Assembly: GCA_963682175.1 (NCBI GenBank)
Contig: OY821775.1
Coordinates: 34,470,053-34,534,052, forward strand
Direction: 5' to 3'
Origin: Triglochin maritima
Taxonomy: Eukaryota; Streptophyta; Magnoliopsida; Alismatales; Juncaginaceae
Length of the DNA: 64,000 nucleotides
The position numbers and the translations under genes were made by a program. The notes beneath the pieces are model-generated. The model was not told the DNA's origin. It saw nothing but the letters and a program-made list of their open reading frames with translations, and searched no databases. Of this stretch, positions 11,346 to 22,111 are shown piece after piece. Numbering within the stretch: position 1 is the first letter of the stretch; every line of letters starts with the position of its first letter.

Positions 11346-12388
11346 TTCAAACAAACTCTGGAGCCCTTCTCCACCAGTTTCAGGTATGTTTCTGGCCCTT
11401 GAAGATTTTATGGGTGGGGGTGTTGTCTATAGGGCTGGCCAACACTATGTTGGTGGTTGGTACAATCGGTTGCACCACCAACCGAGTTCCCTCGGGCCCG
11501 TGCATGATGTGTGTGTTGGAGAGGGCTGGCTGGAGACTCAGCCAGGCACGCCGGAGCTCTGGAGAGCTCTTGTGAGGTCTGACCTGATGCGAAGATGTCT
11601 TTTCAGGGATGAGGTTGAGTGTGGTTTCGGATCTGGATTGGTGTGGTTAGTGCACACTAAATCTGGCTACGGTTTGTCTTGAACCTTGTTGACGCCTAGC
11701 TTTGAGTGACTGGCTGGTGCAGCCAATCTTAAGCAATGTCTGGGATAAGGAAGGAGTGAGAACGGATCCTAGGGGGGCTAGGGCGTGAGGGGTCGGGGCT
11801 GGCTTGATCGGTCTATGCTTGGGGCGCAAGAGTGAGCTGACGATGGTGGTTTGGTGCAACTCGCGCACTTCTTACTTTGTTTCTAGGCTGGATGGCTCAA
11901 TCAGACCACCCCTTACCTTCTCCCACCTCAAGTCATCTGGGAGGGATGTTCTAAGCTAGTGGATGGAAGGGTTAAAGGGTTCACTTGCATGGCTATGAAT
12001 CGCTTTTTTATGTTATGTGGTTGATACATTCGGTGGAGATGTTACGGCTTGAATGTTGTGATGTATTTATCAAGTCTGATTTTATGTCCAGCGATGAATA
12101 ATCCATGTTTATGTTCTGATTTTGTAAACTCTCTAAGATGGATCTCGTTATACACCACTTGAGAATAAGTTGCATATTTTCAATTGAGATGTTGATGCAA
12201 TCGGTAGGGTTGTTATGTGTCGATCGCTATGATTGCTAATCTAGTTTGATTTCATTCCATCTGTAACCATAACATATATCTGATCTGATTTTGGTATGTC
12301 TCCTCTGACATATCTTGTTATGCTCTCACATGAAAATGAAATCAGAACTCATCCATTATTTATGCAACTCATTCTTATGTGAACAAAT
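11346..12388 (+). mobile_element. Decayed Ty3/gypsy LTR-like segment, copy 1, left part
   Basis: Resembles 20045-20700 of the LTR at 19450: both have a GC-rich block ending CAG|GTATG, followed by the same kind of T-rich sequence with 'tctgatttt' motifs. It runs into the copia element at 12389 and continues at 17736. ORFs here (e.g. 11386-11682) match nothing I recognise. Confidence 0.5.
12384..12388. repeat. Target-site duplication CAAAT, left
   Basis: Identical to 17731-17735. Confidence 0.92.
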
Positions 12389-12944
12389 TGTAGGATCGTG
12401 TGGGTTATGGGTCCACTAATCACTTTTAATCTAATCACCTACTTGTTTAAACAATCGAGTAAATGCAGCGGAATTTAAAACAAATACAAGTAGGGAAGGA
12501 ATACAATGCAAACCACAAAAGACGCGGCGATTTTATAGAGGTTCGGCACCCCACCCGGGTCCTAGTCCTCTCTTGTAAGCTCCGCTCGACTCCGCGAGCT
12601 CCGCCTACGTCTTCACTAACCACTCCCCGTTCCGGGCCGGGAGAGAACGCCTTTACACCACAAGCAACGCGAACAACCCTCGCTTGCTTGAATTCTTCCT
12701 CTCACAATCCGAGAGGGACACTTCGGGCTTTCACCGAAGTCCTTGCTTCTTTTGACAACACTTGTAACTGAGTGGGATTCACTCTCTAATTGAGCACACT
12801 TTGAGTAGGATGAGTATATGATCAAGTGTGTGAAGTTTAGGCTTATGGAGTGTAGAATTGGGAGCTTTGAGGATTGAAGTTTCTCTCTAATGTATTGGGA
12901 CAATTGGAGTTGGAGAGTTGTATTAACAACAAGTCTTGATCCTC

Positions 12945-12952
12945 TATTTATA
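12945..12952 (-). promoter_or_regulatory. TATA box, copia LTR
   Basis: TATAAATA on the minus strand, ~95 bp downstream (element orientation) of the dyad array. The same box is at 16779-16786 in the other LTR. Confidence 0.7.
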
Positions 12953-13047
12953 AGCTCCTAAGGTATTCTAGCCGTTGGGGATAGATTTGATTGGGTTTTG
13001 TGCAAGATACACAAAGCAGAAAATCGGGCTGCAAATCTGTCCAGAAC

Positions 13048-13518
13048 CGGTCGACCGAAACTAGTACACCGGTCGACCGTTAACATGATTTCAAAGAGAA
13101 CGGTCGAACAAAAGAATATTCGGTCGGACAAACGAGCTAGAACTTAACTCTACTTAAGTGAATCGGTCGAACCAAAGTACGGGGCGGTCGACCGATAAGG
13201 GGATTCGGTTGAGACAAAGGTCAATCGGTCGAACGAGAAATGTGTCGACCGATAGCAGGGAATTTGGTTTCTGAAAATATGTTCAACCGGTCGACCGAAT
13301 CAAGGTCGTCGTTCGACCGGTTACCGAATGTATTTTGGGGTTAAGTTTTGTTTTATACGAATACGACCGTTATAGGAATACGACAAGAAAAACGGTCATA
13401 TTAAAATCCGGGATCGGTCGACCGAAAAGGTAGAACCGGTCGACCGGTAGAGTTCGGTAAAATCACTGTGGAGGGTCTGTTATAAACCGGTCGAACTGAG
13501 AACTGGTTCGGTCGACCG
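13048..13518. promoter_or_regulatory. Array of CGGTCGACCG dyads in LTR U3
   Basis: Seven full CGGTCGACCG palindromes and many half-matched copies within ~470 bp. Pairs start at 13048/13070, 13101/13121, 13164/13185, 13206/13226, 13288/13310, 13415/13437 and 13488/13509, i.e. 20-22 bp apart. The array lies upstream of the TATA box in element orientation, in the enhancer position of U3. Function is not known to me. Confidence 0.85.
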
Positions 13519-13896
13519 GTGCACACAGGAAACCTGGGTTTAAGTTTATAAGTGATTTCCGACTAAGGTTTGGGTGATCTAATGAAGTCCAAATAATGTG
13601 AAATTTCGTGTGTGACTTCTATAGGGAACCTATTGTGTATGTGATATGTTTTTAACTCTTGTATGCTCAATTTACACATGTTCCTAAGACTCAAAATAAA
13701 ATCAAGATTACAAGTCTTCATTTAGCTTTATTACAAATCTTGACTTGATTTCCTTCCTTCTTGAGTCTTGATCACCTGTAGAGGTTAGCACAATACAATA
13801 TACATGCAATGCAATATGTGTGCTACTCTACTTCATCATAATTAAGATTAGGTTAATTAAATCATCAAAACATAGATTAAGGCCAAAAAGCCAACA

Positions 13897-13910
13897 ATCT
13901 CCCCCTTTTT
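13897..13910 (-). other. Polypurine tract, copia
   Basis: Minus strand AAAAAGGGGGAGAT directly before the 3' LTR. Four further AGGGGGAG copies lie upstream (13983, 14053, 14132, 14184). Confidence 0.85.
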
Positions 13911-14528
13911 GATGATGGCAACCTATATCTTAATTCTATCTAAATACATGGAATTTGTATATGTAAACTATGCATATTAATGCTCCCCCTATGGATGTGC
14001 ATAGTTTTTGATCAATTTTATGCCAAATTCCAAGTTACCCCCTTAATTATCTCTCCCCCTTTGACATCCATCAAAAATAATAATTATTTAAGACTTTAAG
14101 CATAGAATTTGGATATCTTGTAATGAAGTTGCTCCCCCTAAATTTTGCAATTCATTACTCTAATAAAAGATATAACATTTAAGCTCCCCCTATCAATAAG
14201 GCTAAATTGAAACAATGAGTATGATGAAATTTAAGTTTAATTAAGTTTCTTCTTAAGCCTTATTCTAACATCCATTTAGAATTGACATTTAAAATCAATG
14301 GATGTGATAAATGATTTGCAATGAATAGGGTTAAATGATTTTCAATGAATTGAACTATAAATGTATGACATTTAAGCACATAAACTGGATTAGAGCTAAT
14401 TTTTCAGAAGATTCAAAGATAGAAATTTTACACCAAACTTGAATTTGATTAGCTCCAATCTTGACTTGGTGATGCAACCGGATTCGAATTTGACGTTTTG
14501 GCTCACCCGGTCACCACCAATCTCCTCC
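13911..14528 (-). other. 3' non-coding region of the gag-only copia element
   Basis: AT-rich, with four repeated AGGGGGAG tracts on the minus strand. It follows the gag stop and holds no pol remnant that I can recognise. Confidence 0.7.
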
Positions 14529-16169
14529 TCAAGCTCCTACAAGAGTAGATTTGGGTACCCAAACAACTTTGGGTCCTTGAGTGTTAGCTTTGGGAATCCA
14601 CACCATTTTGGTTTTGGGAGCCCACACACTTGAGGAAGTAGACTTAACAAATAAATGCTTGCCATTTAATGTAGTATGAGATACATGGTTTTTCAATTGA
14701 ACATTGTATCCTAAACCATGTTTAGCTAGGGATTGTCTTTGACTACCTAAAAGCATATCAAGCATTTTTGTTCCTTTAGTGAACATTTCTAGATCTTTTC
14801 TTAATTGCATATTTGAAACTTTAAGATCTACATGTTCATCAACAATGGGTGTTTTACTTAGACTAGCAAGTGATGATTCATTTGATTCAAGTCTAGCAAT
14901 CACCTCATTCTTTTCATTCATGATTAATTCAATTTGGCATTTGAGATCATTTATAGTTTTTCTAGCATTTTTGTTCTTTTCACAAATGATCTCATATTGT
15001 TTAACTAAATCATGAAATGCATTTTGTAGCTCAGCATGTGTATATGATTCATCATTAGCATTAGAATTAGAGCTATCACTATAATAGGACTTAGTTGAGC
15101 ATGAATTACTAGAACAAAAGTTAGAATCTACCTCACTTTGATCTTCAATAGCCATGAAGCATGAGTGAGCCACTTCTCTTCTACTTTGCAAGGAAGAAGA
15201 CGATGATGATGGTGATGAAGAATCATCCCATGTAGCCTTGTGTGCTTCCTCCTTCCTTTCTCTTCTCTTGCTCTTCTCCTTTTCTTTTCTCCTCTCCCTT
15301 CTCTCCTTTTTCTTCTCCCCTTCTCTTCTCTCATTTTCACTCTCCTCCCTCTCTTTTTCTTTTTCTCTTTTCTCACTTCTTCTACCTCTTCTTTCATTCT
15401 TTTCTCCCTTATCCCTCTTGAGGTATTTGAAGAAGTCTTGGGCAAGAACCTTAATGTCCTCTTCTTCCACCCTCCTTGGCTCATCAAAATTTGCATGTAG
15501 TGCAACCACGGAGTGTTTCTTTGATGCTTCCTTCTCTCTTCGATGACTCAATTGGAGCTCATAGGCCATGAGATTTCCAATGAGTTCCTCCATCTTCAAT
15601 TTTGAAAGATCGTGCGATTCTTCGATTGCCACGACCTTGTCTTCCCAATCGTTGCTCAATGACCGGAGGAATTTTCGAGTCATCTCTCCTTCATTTATCC
15701 TTCTTCCAAGAATCAAAAGAGAGTTAGTGATATCGGTGAAGCGAGTGTTCATGTCGCTTATGTTCTCACCGATTTGCATAGAAAATATTTCATATTTATG
15801 CATGAGGAGACTTATCCTAGTTTCTTTGGTTTTGCTATCACCCTCATGATGCATTTGTAACCTATGCCATATTTCATTTGCACTTTCACATCCCCTAATT
15901 CTATTGTATTCTCCCTCATTAAGGCCACAATAAAGAATATTCATAATTTTTGAATTCATTTCAATTTCTTTCATTTGAGCCCTAGATAGAGAATCTAAAT
16001 CATCTTCATTTGGGGGTATGTATGGATTTTGAATAAACTTCCAATACTTAAGGTCATTTGATATTAAAAAGATTTTCATTCTATTTTTCCAATAATCATA
16101 ATTTGACCCATTAAGCAAAGGAGGCCTTGTGGTGCATAAACCCTCTAAGTGATTAGATGTTGAAGCCAT
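14529..16169 (-). CDS. Copia Gag-like protein, 546 aa, intact
   Basis: Predicted structural (capsid) protein of a copia element, expected to form cytoplasmic particles around its RNA. The N-terminus has LNGSNYDYWKNRMKIFL (about residues 19-35), the DUF4219-type start of plant copia Gag. Residues ~60-210 fit the UBN2/Gag-polypeptide domain (MNILYCGLNEGEYNRI, EIWHRLQMHHEG, MNTRFTDITNSL). Residues ~255-312 are an almost unbroken Lys/Arg/Glu run, where a CCHC zinc knuckle is usually found; I see no C-x2-C-x4-H-x4-C motif. The C-terminal part is coiled-coil-like (LRKDLEMFTKGTK) and ends with repeats of VWVPK type. The start ATG lies 40 bases after the primer-binding site. The frame is open throughout although no pol follows. 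Confidence 0.9.
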   Translation of the reverse strand: MASTSNHLEGLCTTRPPLLNGSNYDYWKNRMKIFLISNDLKYWKFIQNPYIPPNEDDLDSLSRAQMKEIEMNSKIMNILYCGLNEGEYNRIRGCESANEIWHRLQMHHEGDSKTKETRISLLMHKYEIFSMQIGENISDMNTRFTDITNSLLILGRRINEGEMTRKFLRSLSNDWEDKVVAIEESHDLSKLKMEELIGNLMAYELQLSHRREKEASKKHSVVALHANFDEPRRVEEEDIKVLAQDFFKYLKRDKGEKNERRGRRSEKREKEKEREESENERREGEKKKERRERRKEKEKSKRRERKEEAHKATWDDSSSPSSSSSSLQSRREVAHSCFMAIEDQSEVDSNFCSSNSCSTKSYYSDSSNSNANDESYTHAELQNAFHDLVKQYEIICEKNKNARKTINDLKCQIELIMNEKNEVIARLESNESSLASLSKTPIVDEHVDLKVSNMQLRKDLEMFTKGTKMLDMLLGSQRQSLAKHGLGYNVQLKNHVSHTTLNGKHLFVKSTSSSVWAPKTKMVWIPKANTQGPKVVWVPKSTLVGA

Positions 16170-16208
16170 GCTAAAATTACGGTAAAGTAATGAAATTTAG
16201 CTAACAAG

Positions 16209-16220
16209 GCTCTGATACCA
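16209..16220 (-). other. Primer-binding site, iMet type
   Basis: Minus strand TGGTATCAGAGC, two bases inside the 5' LTR. This is the standard copia primer site for initiator tRNA-Met. Confidence 0.9.
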
Positions 16221-16222
16221 AA

Positions 16223-17730
16223 TGTAGGATCGTGTGGGTTATGGGTCCACTAATCACTTTTAATCTAATCACCTACTTGTTTAAACAATCGAGTAAATGC
16301 AGCGGAATTTAAAACAAATACAAGTAGGGAAGGAATACAATGCAAACCACAAAAGACGCGGCGATTTTATAGAGGTTCGGCACCCCACCCGGGTCCTAGT
16401 CCTCTCTTGTAAGCTCCGCTCGACTCCGCGAGCTCCGCCTACGTCTTCACTAACCACTCCCCGTTCCGGGCCGGGAGAGAACGCCTTTACACCACAAGCA
16501 ACGCGAACAACCCTCGCTTGCTTGAATTCTTCCTCTCACAATCCGAGAGGGACACTTCGGGCTTTCACCGAAGTCCTTGCTTCTTTTGACAACACTTGTA
16601 ACTGAGTGGGATTCACTCTCTAATTGAGCACACTTTGAGTAGGATGAGTATATGATCAAGTGTGTGAAGTTTAGGCTTATGGAGTGTAGAATTGGGAGCT
16701 TTGAGGATTGAAGTTTCTCTCTAATGTATTGGGACAATTGGAGTTGGAGAGTTGTATTAACAACAAGTCTTGATCCTCTATTTATAAGCTCCTAAGGTAT
16801 TCTAGCCGTTGGGGATAGATTTGATTGGGTTTTGTGCAAGATACACAAAGCAGAAAATCGGGCTGCAAATCTGTCCAGAACCGGTCGACCGAAACTAGTA
16901 CACTGGTCGACCGTTAACATGATTTCAAAGAGAACGGTCGAACAAAAGAATATTCGGTCGGACAAACGAGCTAGAACTTAACTCTACTTAAGTGAATCGG
17001 TCGAACCAAAGTACGGGGCGGTCGACCGATAAGGGGATTCGGTTGAGACAAAGGTCAATCGGTCGAACGAGAAATGTGTCGACCGATAGCAGGGAATTTG
17101 GTTTCTGAAAATATGTTCAACCGGTCGACCGAATCAAGGTCGTCGTTCGACCGGTTACCGAATGTATTTTGGGGTTAAGTTTTGTTTTATACGAATACGA
17201 CCGTTATAGGAATACGACAAGAAAAACGGTCATATTAAAATCCGGGATCGGTCGACCGAAAAGGTAGAACCGGTCGACCGGTAGAGTTCGGTAAAATCAC
17301 TGTGGAGGGTCTGTTATAAACCGGTCGAACTGAGAACTGGTTCGGTCGACCGGTGCACACAGGAAACCTGGGTTTAAGTTTATAAGTGATTTCCGACTAA
17401 GGTTTGGGTGATCTAATGAAGTCCAAATAATGTGAAATTTCGTGTGTGACTTCTATAGGGAACCTATTGTGTATGTGATATGTTTTTAACTCTTGTATGC
17501 TCAATTTACACATGTTCCTAAGACTCAAAATAAAATCAAGATTACAAGTCTTCATTTAGCTTTATTACAAATCTTGACTTGATTTCCTTCCTTCTTGAGT
17601 CTTGATCACCTGTAGAGGTTAGCACAATACAATATACATGCAATGCAATATGTGTGCTACTCTACTTCATCATAATTAAGATTAGGTTAATTAAATCATC
17701 AAAACATAGATTAAGGCCAAAAAGCCAACA
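16223..17730 (-). repeat. 5' LTR of the gag-only copia element
   Basis: 1508 bp. TATA box at 16779-16786, dyad array at 16882-17352. One visible substitution from the 3' LTR breaks the second dyad (CGGTCGACCG becomes TGGTCGACCG), a C-to-T change at a CpG-rich site. Confidence 0.95.
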
Positions 17731-17735
17731 CAAAT
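17731..17735. repeat. Target-site duplication CAAAT, right
   Basis: Identical to 12384-12388. Confidence 0.92.
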
Positions 17736-19370
17736 CTGTATGAATGTATGTATATCAAATTATAAATATGTTTGGACTATTGATATCAAAAGCATGTTTG
17801 ATTACCTTGTGTTACTGTTATATACTTTTGCATGTTCATATAATCATTGATCATGTTTGGTGTTGCTAGAACTAACGTGCATATGGTTTGAAATTTAATG
17901 TTCTTGCTACATAATGCTTGTAGTATCTCTATTGTAATGCCTCTTTTTGTTATGGATGTGTTTCTCATGCTGAATACATGCTATTGTTTGAGTTTCATTT
18001 GCTGTTAATTAGATACATCACATGCATGTATAATTATCTACTGAAATCTGGTTTTTATCCCTATTTAATTGTTGTGAAGATGCTACATGTTGATGTATCT
18101 TCAGTTGCTAAATACATGTGATTCCTTCCTAACTAACTTGTTGTTAAGATGTTTCATGCCTATGTATTATTTAGCTACTAGATTTATGGGTCTATTCATG
18201 TTTAGATTATTGTTAGGAGGTTATACCAGCACGCATGACATAATTGCTGGAAATAGGAAATTGCACTACATGAAAAGGTTAACTGAACAATTTTAATTAA
18301 GCTATGTGCATGATGTTATGCTCTGAAATGTTGAAATCAGAAGTAACTTGCCATTCATGCATGCATGCCTATATATGACTGGTATTATCATAATTGCATC
18401 ATTGGATCTTATATTATTCTTATAGTCTCAATCATGGTATTTTTAATATTTAGTACAAGTAATGCAAAATTTCAGGTGCTCGTATACGACGAGGTTGAGT
18501 TTTACAGCGATGTCTTGCATGATGAGGCCTGAAATCAGCCATGTTATAGTCTCATATATCTCCTACATATTTTAATAATTATGCATGAATGAATTCTAAA
18601 CCCATAAATGCATTATAATAGAGTGAAGTAAGCACTGTGCAATAATCTCATCATGACCCGTAGCTCCTACATGTTGCATATTGATTCCCATAATCTATTA
18701 TTATTATGGCATGTGCTTTACCTAATTTATTATAAATGTTAATGCTTCTGTTATGTGTATGATGATGTTGTTATGTTATGTTATGACTATGATTTCATGA
18801 TTTATTGGTTGTCTAGATACATCATGCACATATATATTTAGCCATCGAGATCTTATTATGATTATACATTTTAATTGTTCTCCTCGTACATCATGTGCAA
18901 GTAGATATATAACTACGTGGAGATCTTGTTATTAGTACATGATTTAATTGATGCTAGATATATCTTGTTCATGAGTATTGTCTATCGAGATCTTGTCATT
19001 ATTTGCATGTTTTATTTGTTGTTCTCATACACCCTGTGCATATAGATATAAATATATTATATGTTCAAGTATGTTTAGTGACTGATTTTTATGCGATATG
19101 CATGATTAGCTTGCTGTTGTTAGGTCAATATTGTAGGGTGTTGGATTCATGCGATTTGTTCATGATTAGTTCTCAGGATCTATGGCTGTCATGACACTTG
19201 TATTTCATCATCTTATAGCTACTGTTGCTTCTGTTGAGTGTGATGATGTGGATGAAGGTGTTTAGGTCAAGAATTTGATACTATAGTTATTGTTTCATGA
19301 CCGTTGTGGGCAATGCTTTTGTGGTGCCTTGTTTATGTTGTTACTGCGAAGTTTGTGTGCAGAGGATGAT
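17736..19370 (+). mobile_element. Decayed Ty3/gypsy region, copy 1, right part
   Basis: Continues the segment cut at 12388. T-rich, with repeated 'catgcatg' and 'gatcttgtta' words. A CAG|GT acceptor-like boundary at 18475 parallels 28419 in the LTR at 19450-28760. No coding frame with recognisable domains; the ORFs here are short and low-complexity. Confidence 0.5.
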
Positions 19371-19449
19371 GTAAAGAGCTTGTATCCAGAGCTCTTTTTA
19401 AGAGATAGGGATAGCAAATTTTGAGGACGAAATTTTGTTTAAGGGGAGT
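19371..19449 (+). pseudogene. Ty3/gypsy pol 3' end and polypurine tract
   Basis: The reading EDDVKSLYPELF, then SKF and a GAGGACGAAATTTT stretch, matches the very end of plant gypsy (Tekay/Del-like) polyproteins. It is followed by AAGGGGAGT (19441-19449) and directly by an LTR start TGTAAGACTC. Only this tip of pol remains. Confidence 0.65.
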
Positions 19450-20717
19450 TGTAAGACTCGCTCTCCTGCCACTTTAATAAGTCTTGTTTTCATTCCATGC
19501 TTGATTATATGTTATATGTATGCTTATTGTGTGATTTTGTTCCAGTTTGACTTTTCCCCGAAAGGAAAATTTTCCTTTTTGGGCGAGTTAAATTGACTCA
19601 TAGTCAGGTGTGACTCGTCAGGCGGTTAGTCGGTCGATGGACTCAATCGGGTCGATCAGGTGCGAGTAGCTTAGGAATTTTGGTTGGGTGGTTTGTTGGG
19701 GACGTGTGGAGCTGACTAAGCTTGGGGATGATGTGGGATCCCAGTCAGCAAGAGGAGATCTTGGTCGGATTGCAAATCTTTGAATTAAGTAAGTTTTGGT
19801 ATGTTATGATTGTGAATTATTTGCCTTGAAAGATTTCCTTTTCTTTGTTTCCATGGGACAAAAACACACAACCCTACCCCCCTTCCCAGTTGTCCCTACC
19901 TTCTCTCTCCCTCACCCACAAATTTTCACATACCTCCATCTCCCTCTCCGGCGTGCTAGTGGCTGGAGCTCCGGCGAGTCGAGTAGAGCAAGCTAGAGTG
20001 CATCTGTTGGAGCGGCTAGAAGAAGATCTTGGTGGGCTGATCTCCGGTGATCTCATGCAAACTTCTGGTGAATTCAGGTATGCTCCTGGTCCATGGATGA
20101 GATGAGAGGTGGGGAGTGATGGTCGGAGGGTTGGCCTTCACCTGAGGTGGCTGATGGTGCAAGTGTTGCACCATCACACCAGCAATCATTAGGCTTTGTT
20201 CCAACCATGAGAACCTAGAGGATAGGAATGAGGGCATGGCTGTGGTGGTGGAGGGTCTAGTCAGCACGCGGGTGCAGATTGGTACTAGAGGTGAACTCGG
20301 TTAGCATCATGGATGTCTTCCTGCGGTGTGGGTTGGCTGATCCGATTTGCCTCGTCGTGTGCTCATCTTCTTTGCATTGAGGAGTCTGGAAGGGTGAGGT
20401 CAGGAGATGTATCTGGGGGGGTTGCATGCATGATTGTGCTTCATTTGTGGTTGAATCTCTAGCTATTAATTGTATGCTTATCGATTTATTGATGTGTTAG
20501 TGATTTTGATTATGTTCCAGCAGTAGTGGTTCATGTTTATGATCTGATACCTTGAAATTATTATGATACATATAGATATATATGCACTTCATGTGAGGAT
20601 GAAATCTCACTATATGCCATGTTGTTGTATGTTATCCGTTACACATGCGTGTATGGAATATGTATGGATACACTTGGGTTTCTGATCTTCACATGCACAT
20701 TTTAATGTGATAAGTTA

Positions 20718-20720
<3 letters not shown>

Positions 20721-20781
<61 letters not shown>

Positions 20782-20922
20782 GATATATATGTATGTATGT
20801 ATATATATATGTATGTATGTATATATATATGTATGTATGTAGATATATATGTATGTATGTATATATATATGTATGTATGTAGATATATATGTATGTATGT
20901 AGATATATATGTATGTATGTAG

Positions 20923-20953
<31 letters not shown>

Positions 20954-20974
20954 GATATATATGTATGTATGTAG

Positions 20975-21006
<32 letters not shown>

Positions 21007-21114
21007 ATATGTATGTATGTATGTATATATATATGTATGTATGTATATATATATATGTATGTATGTACGTATGTATGTATGTATGTATGTATATATATAT
21101 ATGTATGTATGTAT
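20721..21114. repeat. Compound (AT)n / (GTAT)n microsatellite
   Basis: About 50 bp of pure AT dinucleotides, then ~340 bp of alternating short ATATAT and GTATGTATGTA runs, several separated by a single AG step. Several ORFs on both strands here are only Tyr-Ile/Tyr-Val repeats of this tract. Confidence 0.97.
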
Positions 21115-21710
21115 TCATACTCTTGCAATATCTGATTATGTTCTAAGTATGGGCAAATAAATGAGTCTAGGTGCATAAACTAGACTATTAGGCCATGTGA
21201 CTCTTGTAGCATCCAAATCATGATCTCAAATGATTGTTGTGCATATTTCTCCATGCTTATTGCCACATATCTTGCTGATATGAGTATCCTTGTTGTGAAT
21301 GTGTGTTTCCACTTAGGAATTCAACTCCATAACTTCTATTCACGACCCTTAGATGACTAAGTTTTTCCATGTTGTTTAATCCCATACTGTTATGGTTGTT
21401 TGCTTTTATTAGTATCTTTTGGTTGCAGATTTGAGTATATTATTCCTGTTTGGTCTGGAGCTGTGAGGAGACTATTAGCATACTCATCACGTGGGGCTCA
21501 TTCTAATTAATGTAGCTATAAAGATAAGTAGATCTATAGATAGCTCGGATTGCATTTAATAATAAAAGAACTCTAGGCACGTTTGATTCTGGGCCGATGG
21601 GCCACGAGTAGTACCTCTATGTAGAGAGGCCTATTCGCAAAGACCTCTATGTAGAGAGGCCAGGCGTAAGATAAGACCTGGGTAGGCGCGCTGCCATTTT
21701 GCTATAGGAC

Positions 21711-21715
21711 GGGCA
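21711..21715. repeat. Target-site duplication GGGCA, left
   Basis: Identical to 28092-28096. Confidence 0.9.
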
Positions 21716-22097
21716 TATTGGATTAATCTAGGATTAATAAGATATTTGCCCAAAGCACTGACAATGGCACGTCCCTATTGGACTACACATTTAAGGGTTT
21801 AGGGTGGAGCCATCTATATAAGCAGGGGAGCCTCCCATTGGATAGAAGAACAAGTGTGCAAACCCTAGCCTCCACCCACCCTAGCCACCACCTTCTCTCT
21901 CTCCCATTTCGTCCCTCCACCTCCACCAAGCTCATTCTGTGGACTCTTGGGTTGTGGACTCGCGCTCCTTCTCCAAGAGAGTAGGAGACAGACCGGTGAA
22001 AAGGATTCCATAAGGTGACCTCTGATCTTCCTTCCGCTGCCACAGGTTCTCTCCAAGAAAGGTACTCCTGAACCTGTGGAATCGTTGTTTCCTAACA
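21716..22097 (+). repeat. 5' LTR of the copia element (TA...CA ends)
   Basis: 382 bp, begins TATTGGATTA and ends CTAACA. TATA box TATATAA at 21815-21821. About 4-5% different from the 3' LTR by eye. Confidence 0.92.
21815..21821 (+). promoter_or_regulatory. TATA box in 5' LTR
   Basis: TATATAA, conserved at 27809-27815 in the 3' LTR. Confidence 0.65.
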
Positions 22098-22111
22098 TTG
22101 GTACTAGAGCC
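22098..22111 (+). other. Primer-binding site, iMet-like variant
   Basis: TTGGTACTAGAGCC right after the LTR. It resembles the iMet site TTGGTATCAGAGCC with two central bases exchanged (AC-T for AT-C). Confidence 0.75.

Larger units (their letters stand above)
12389..13896 (-). repeat. 3' LTR of the gag-only copia element
   Basis: 1508 bp. In element orientation it starts TGTTGGC and ends CGATCCTACA. Confidence 0.95.
12389..17730 (-). mobile_element. Young gag-only Ty1/copia element
   Basis: LTRs of 1508 bp each flank a 2326-bp internal region. CAAAT is duplicated on both sides. On the minus strand the order is LTR (16223-17730), an iMet-type primer-binding site, one long gag ORF (14529-16169), an AAAAAGGGGGAGAT polypurine tract, and LTR (12389-13896). 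The LTRs have equal length, and by eye I find one difference (about 13069 versus 16903, C/T), so insertion was recent. There is no protease, integrase, reverse transcriptase or RNase H, so any transposition would depend on another copia element. A related solo LTR sits at 57297-58790. Confidence 0.95.

Noticed and set aside
12463..12903. ORFs of 102 and 95 aa repeated at 16297-16737 and 57398-57796
   Set aside because: Identical only because the LTRs are copies of each other; they overlap on opposite strands and lie in the R/U5 part of the LTR.
15238..15546. Plus-strand ORFs rich in Ser/Leu/Phe opposite the copia gag
   Set aside because: Shadow of the GA-rich Lys/Glu/Arg tract on the coding strand.
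20702..21176. Long ORFs on both strands in the microsatellite
   Set aside because: Pure Tyr-Ile/Tyr-Val/Met-Tyr-Val readings of (AT)n and (GTAT)n; no gene.
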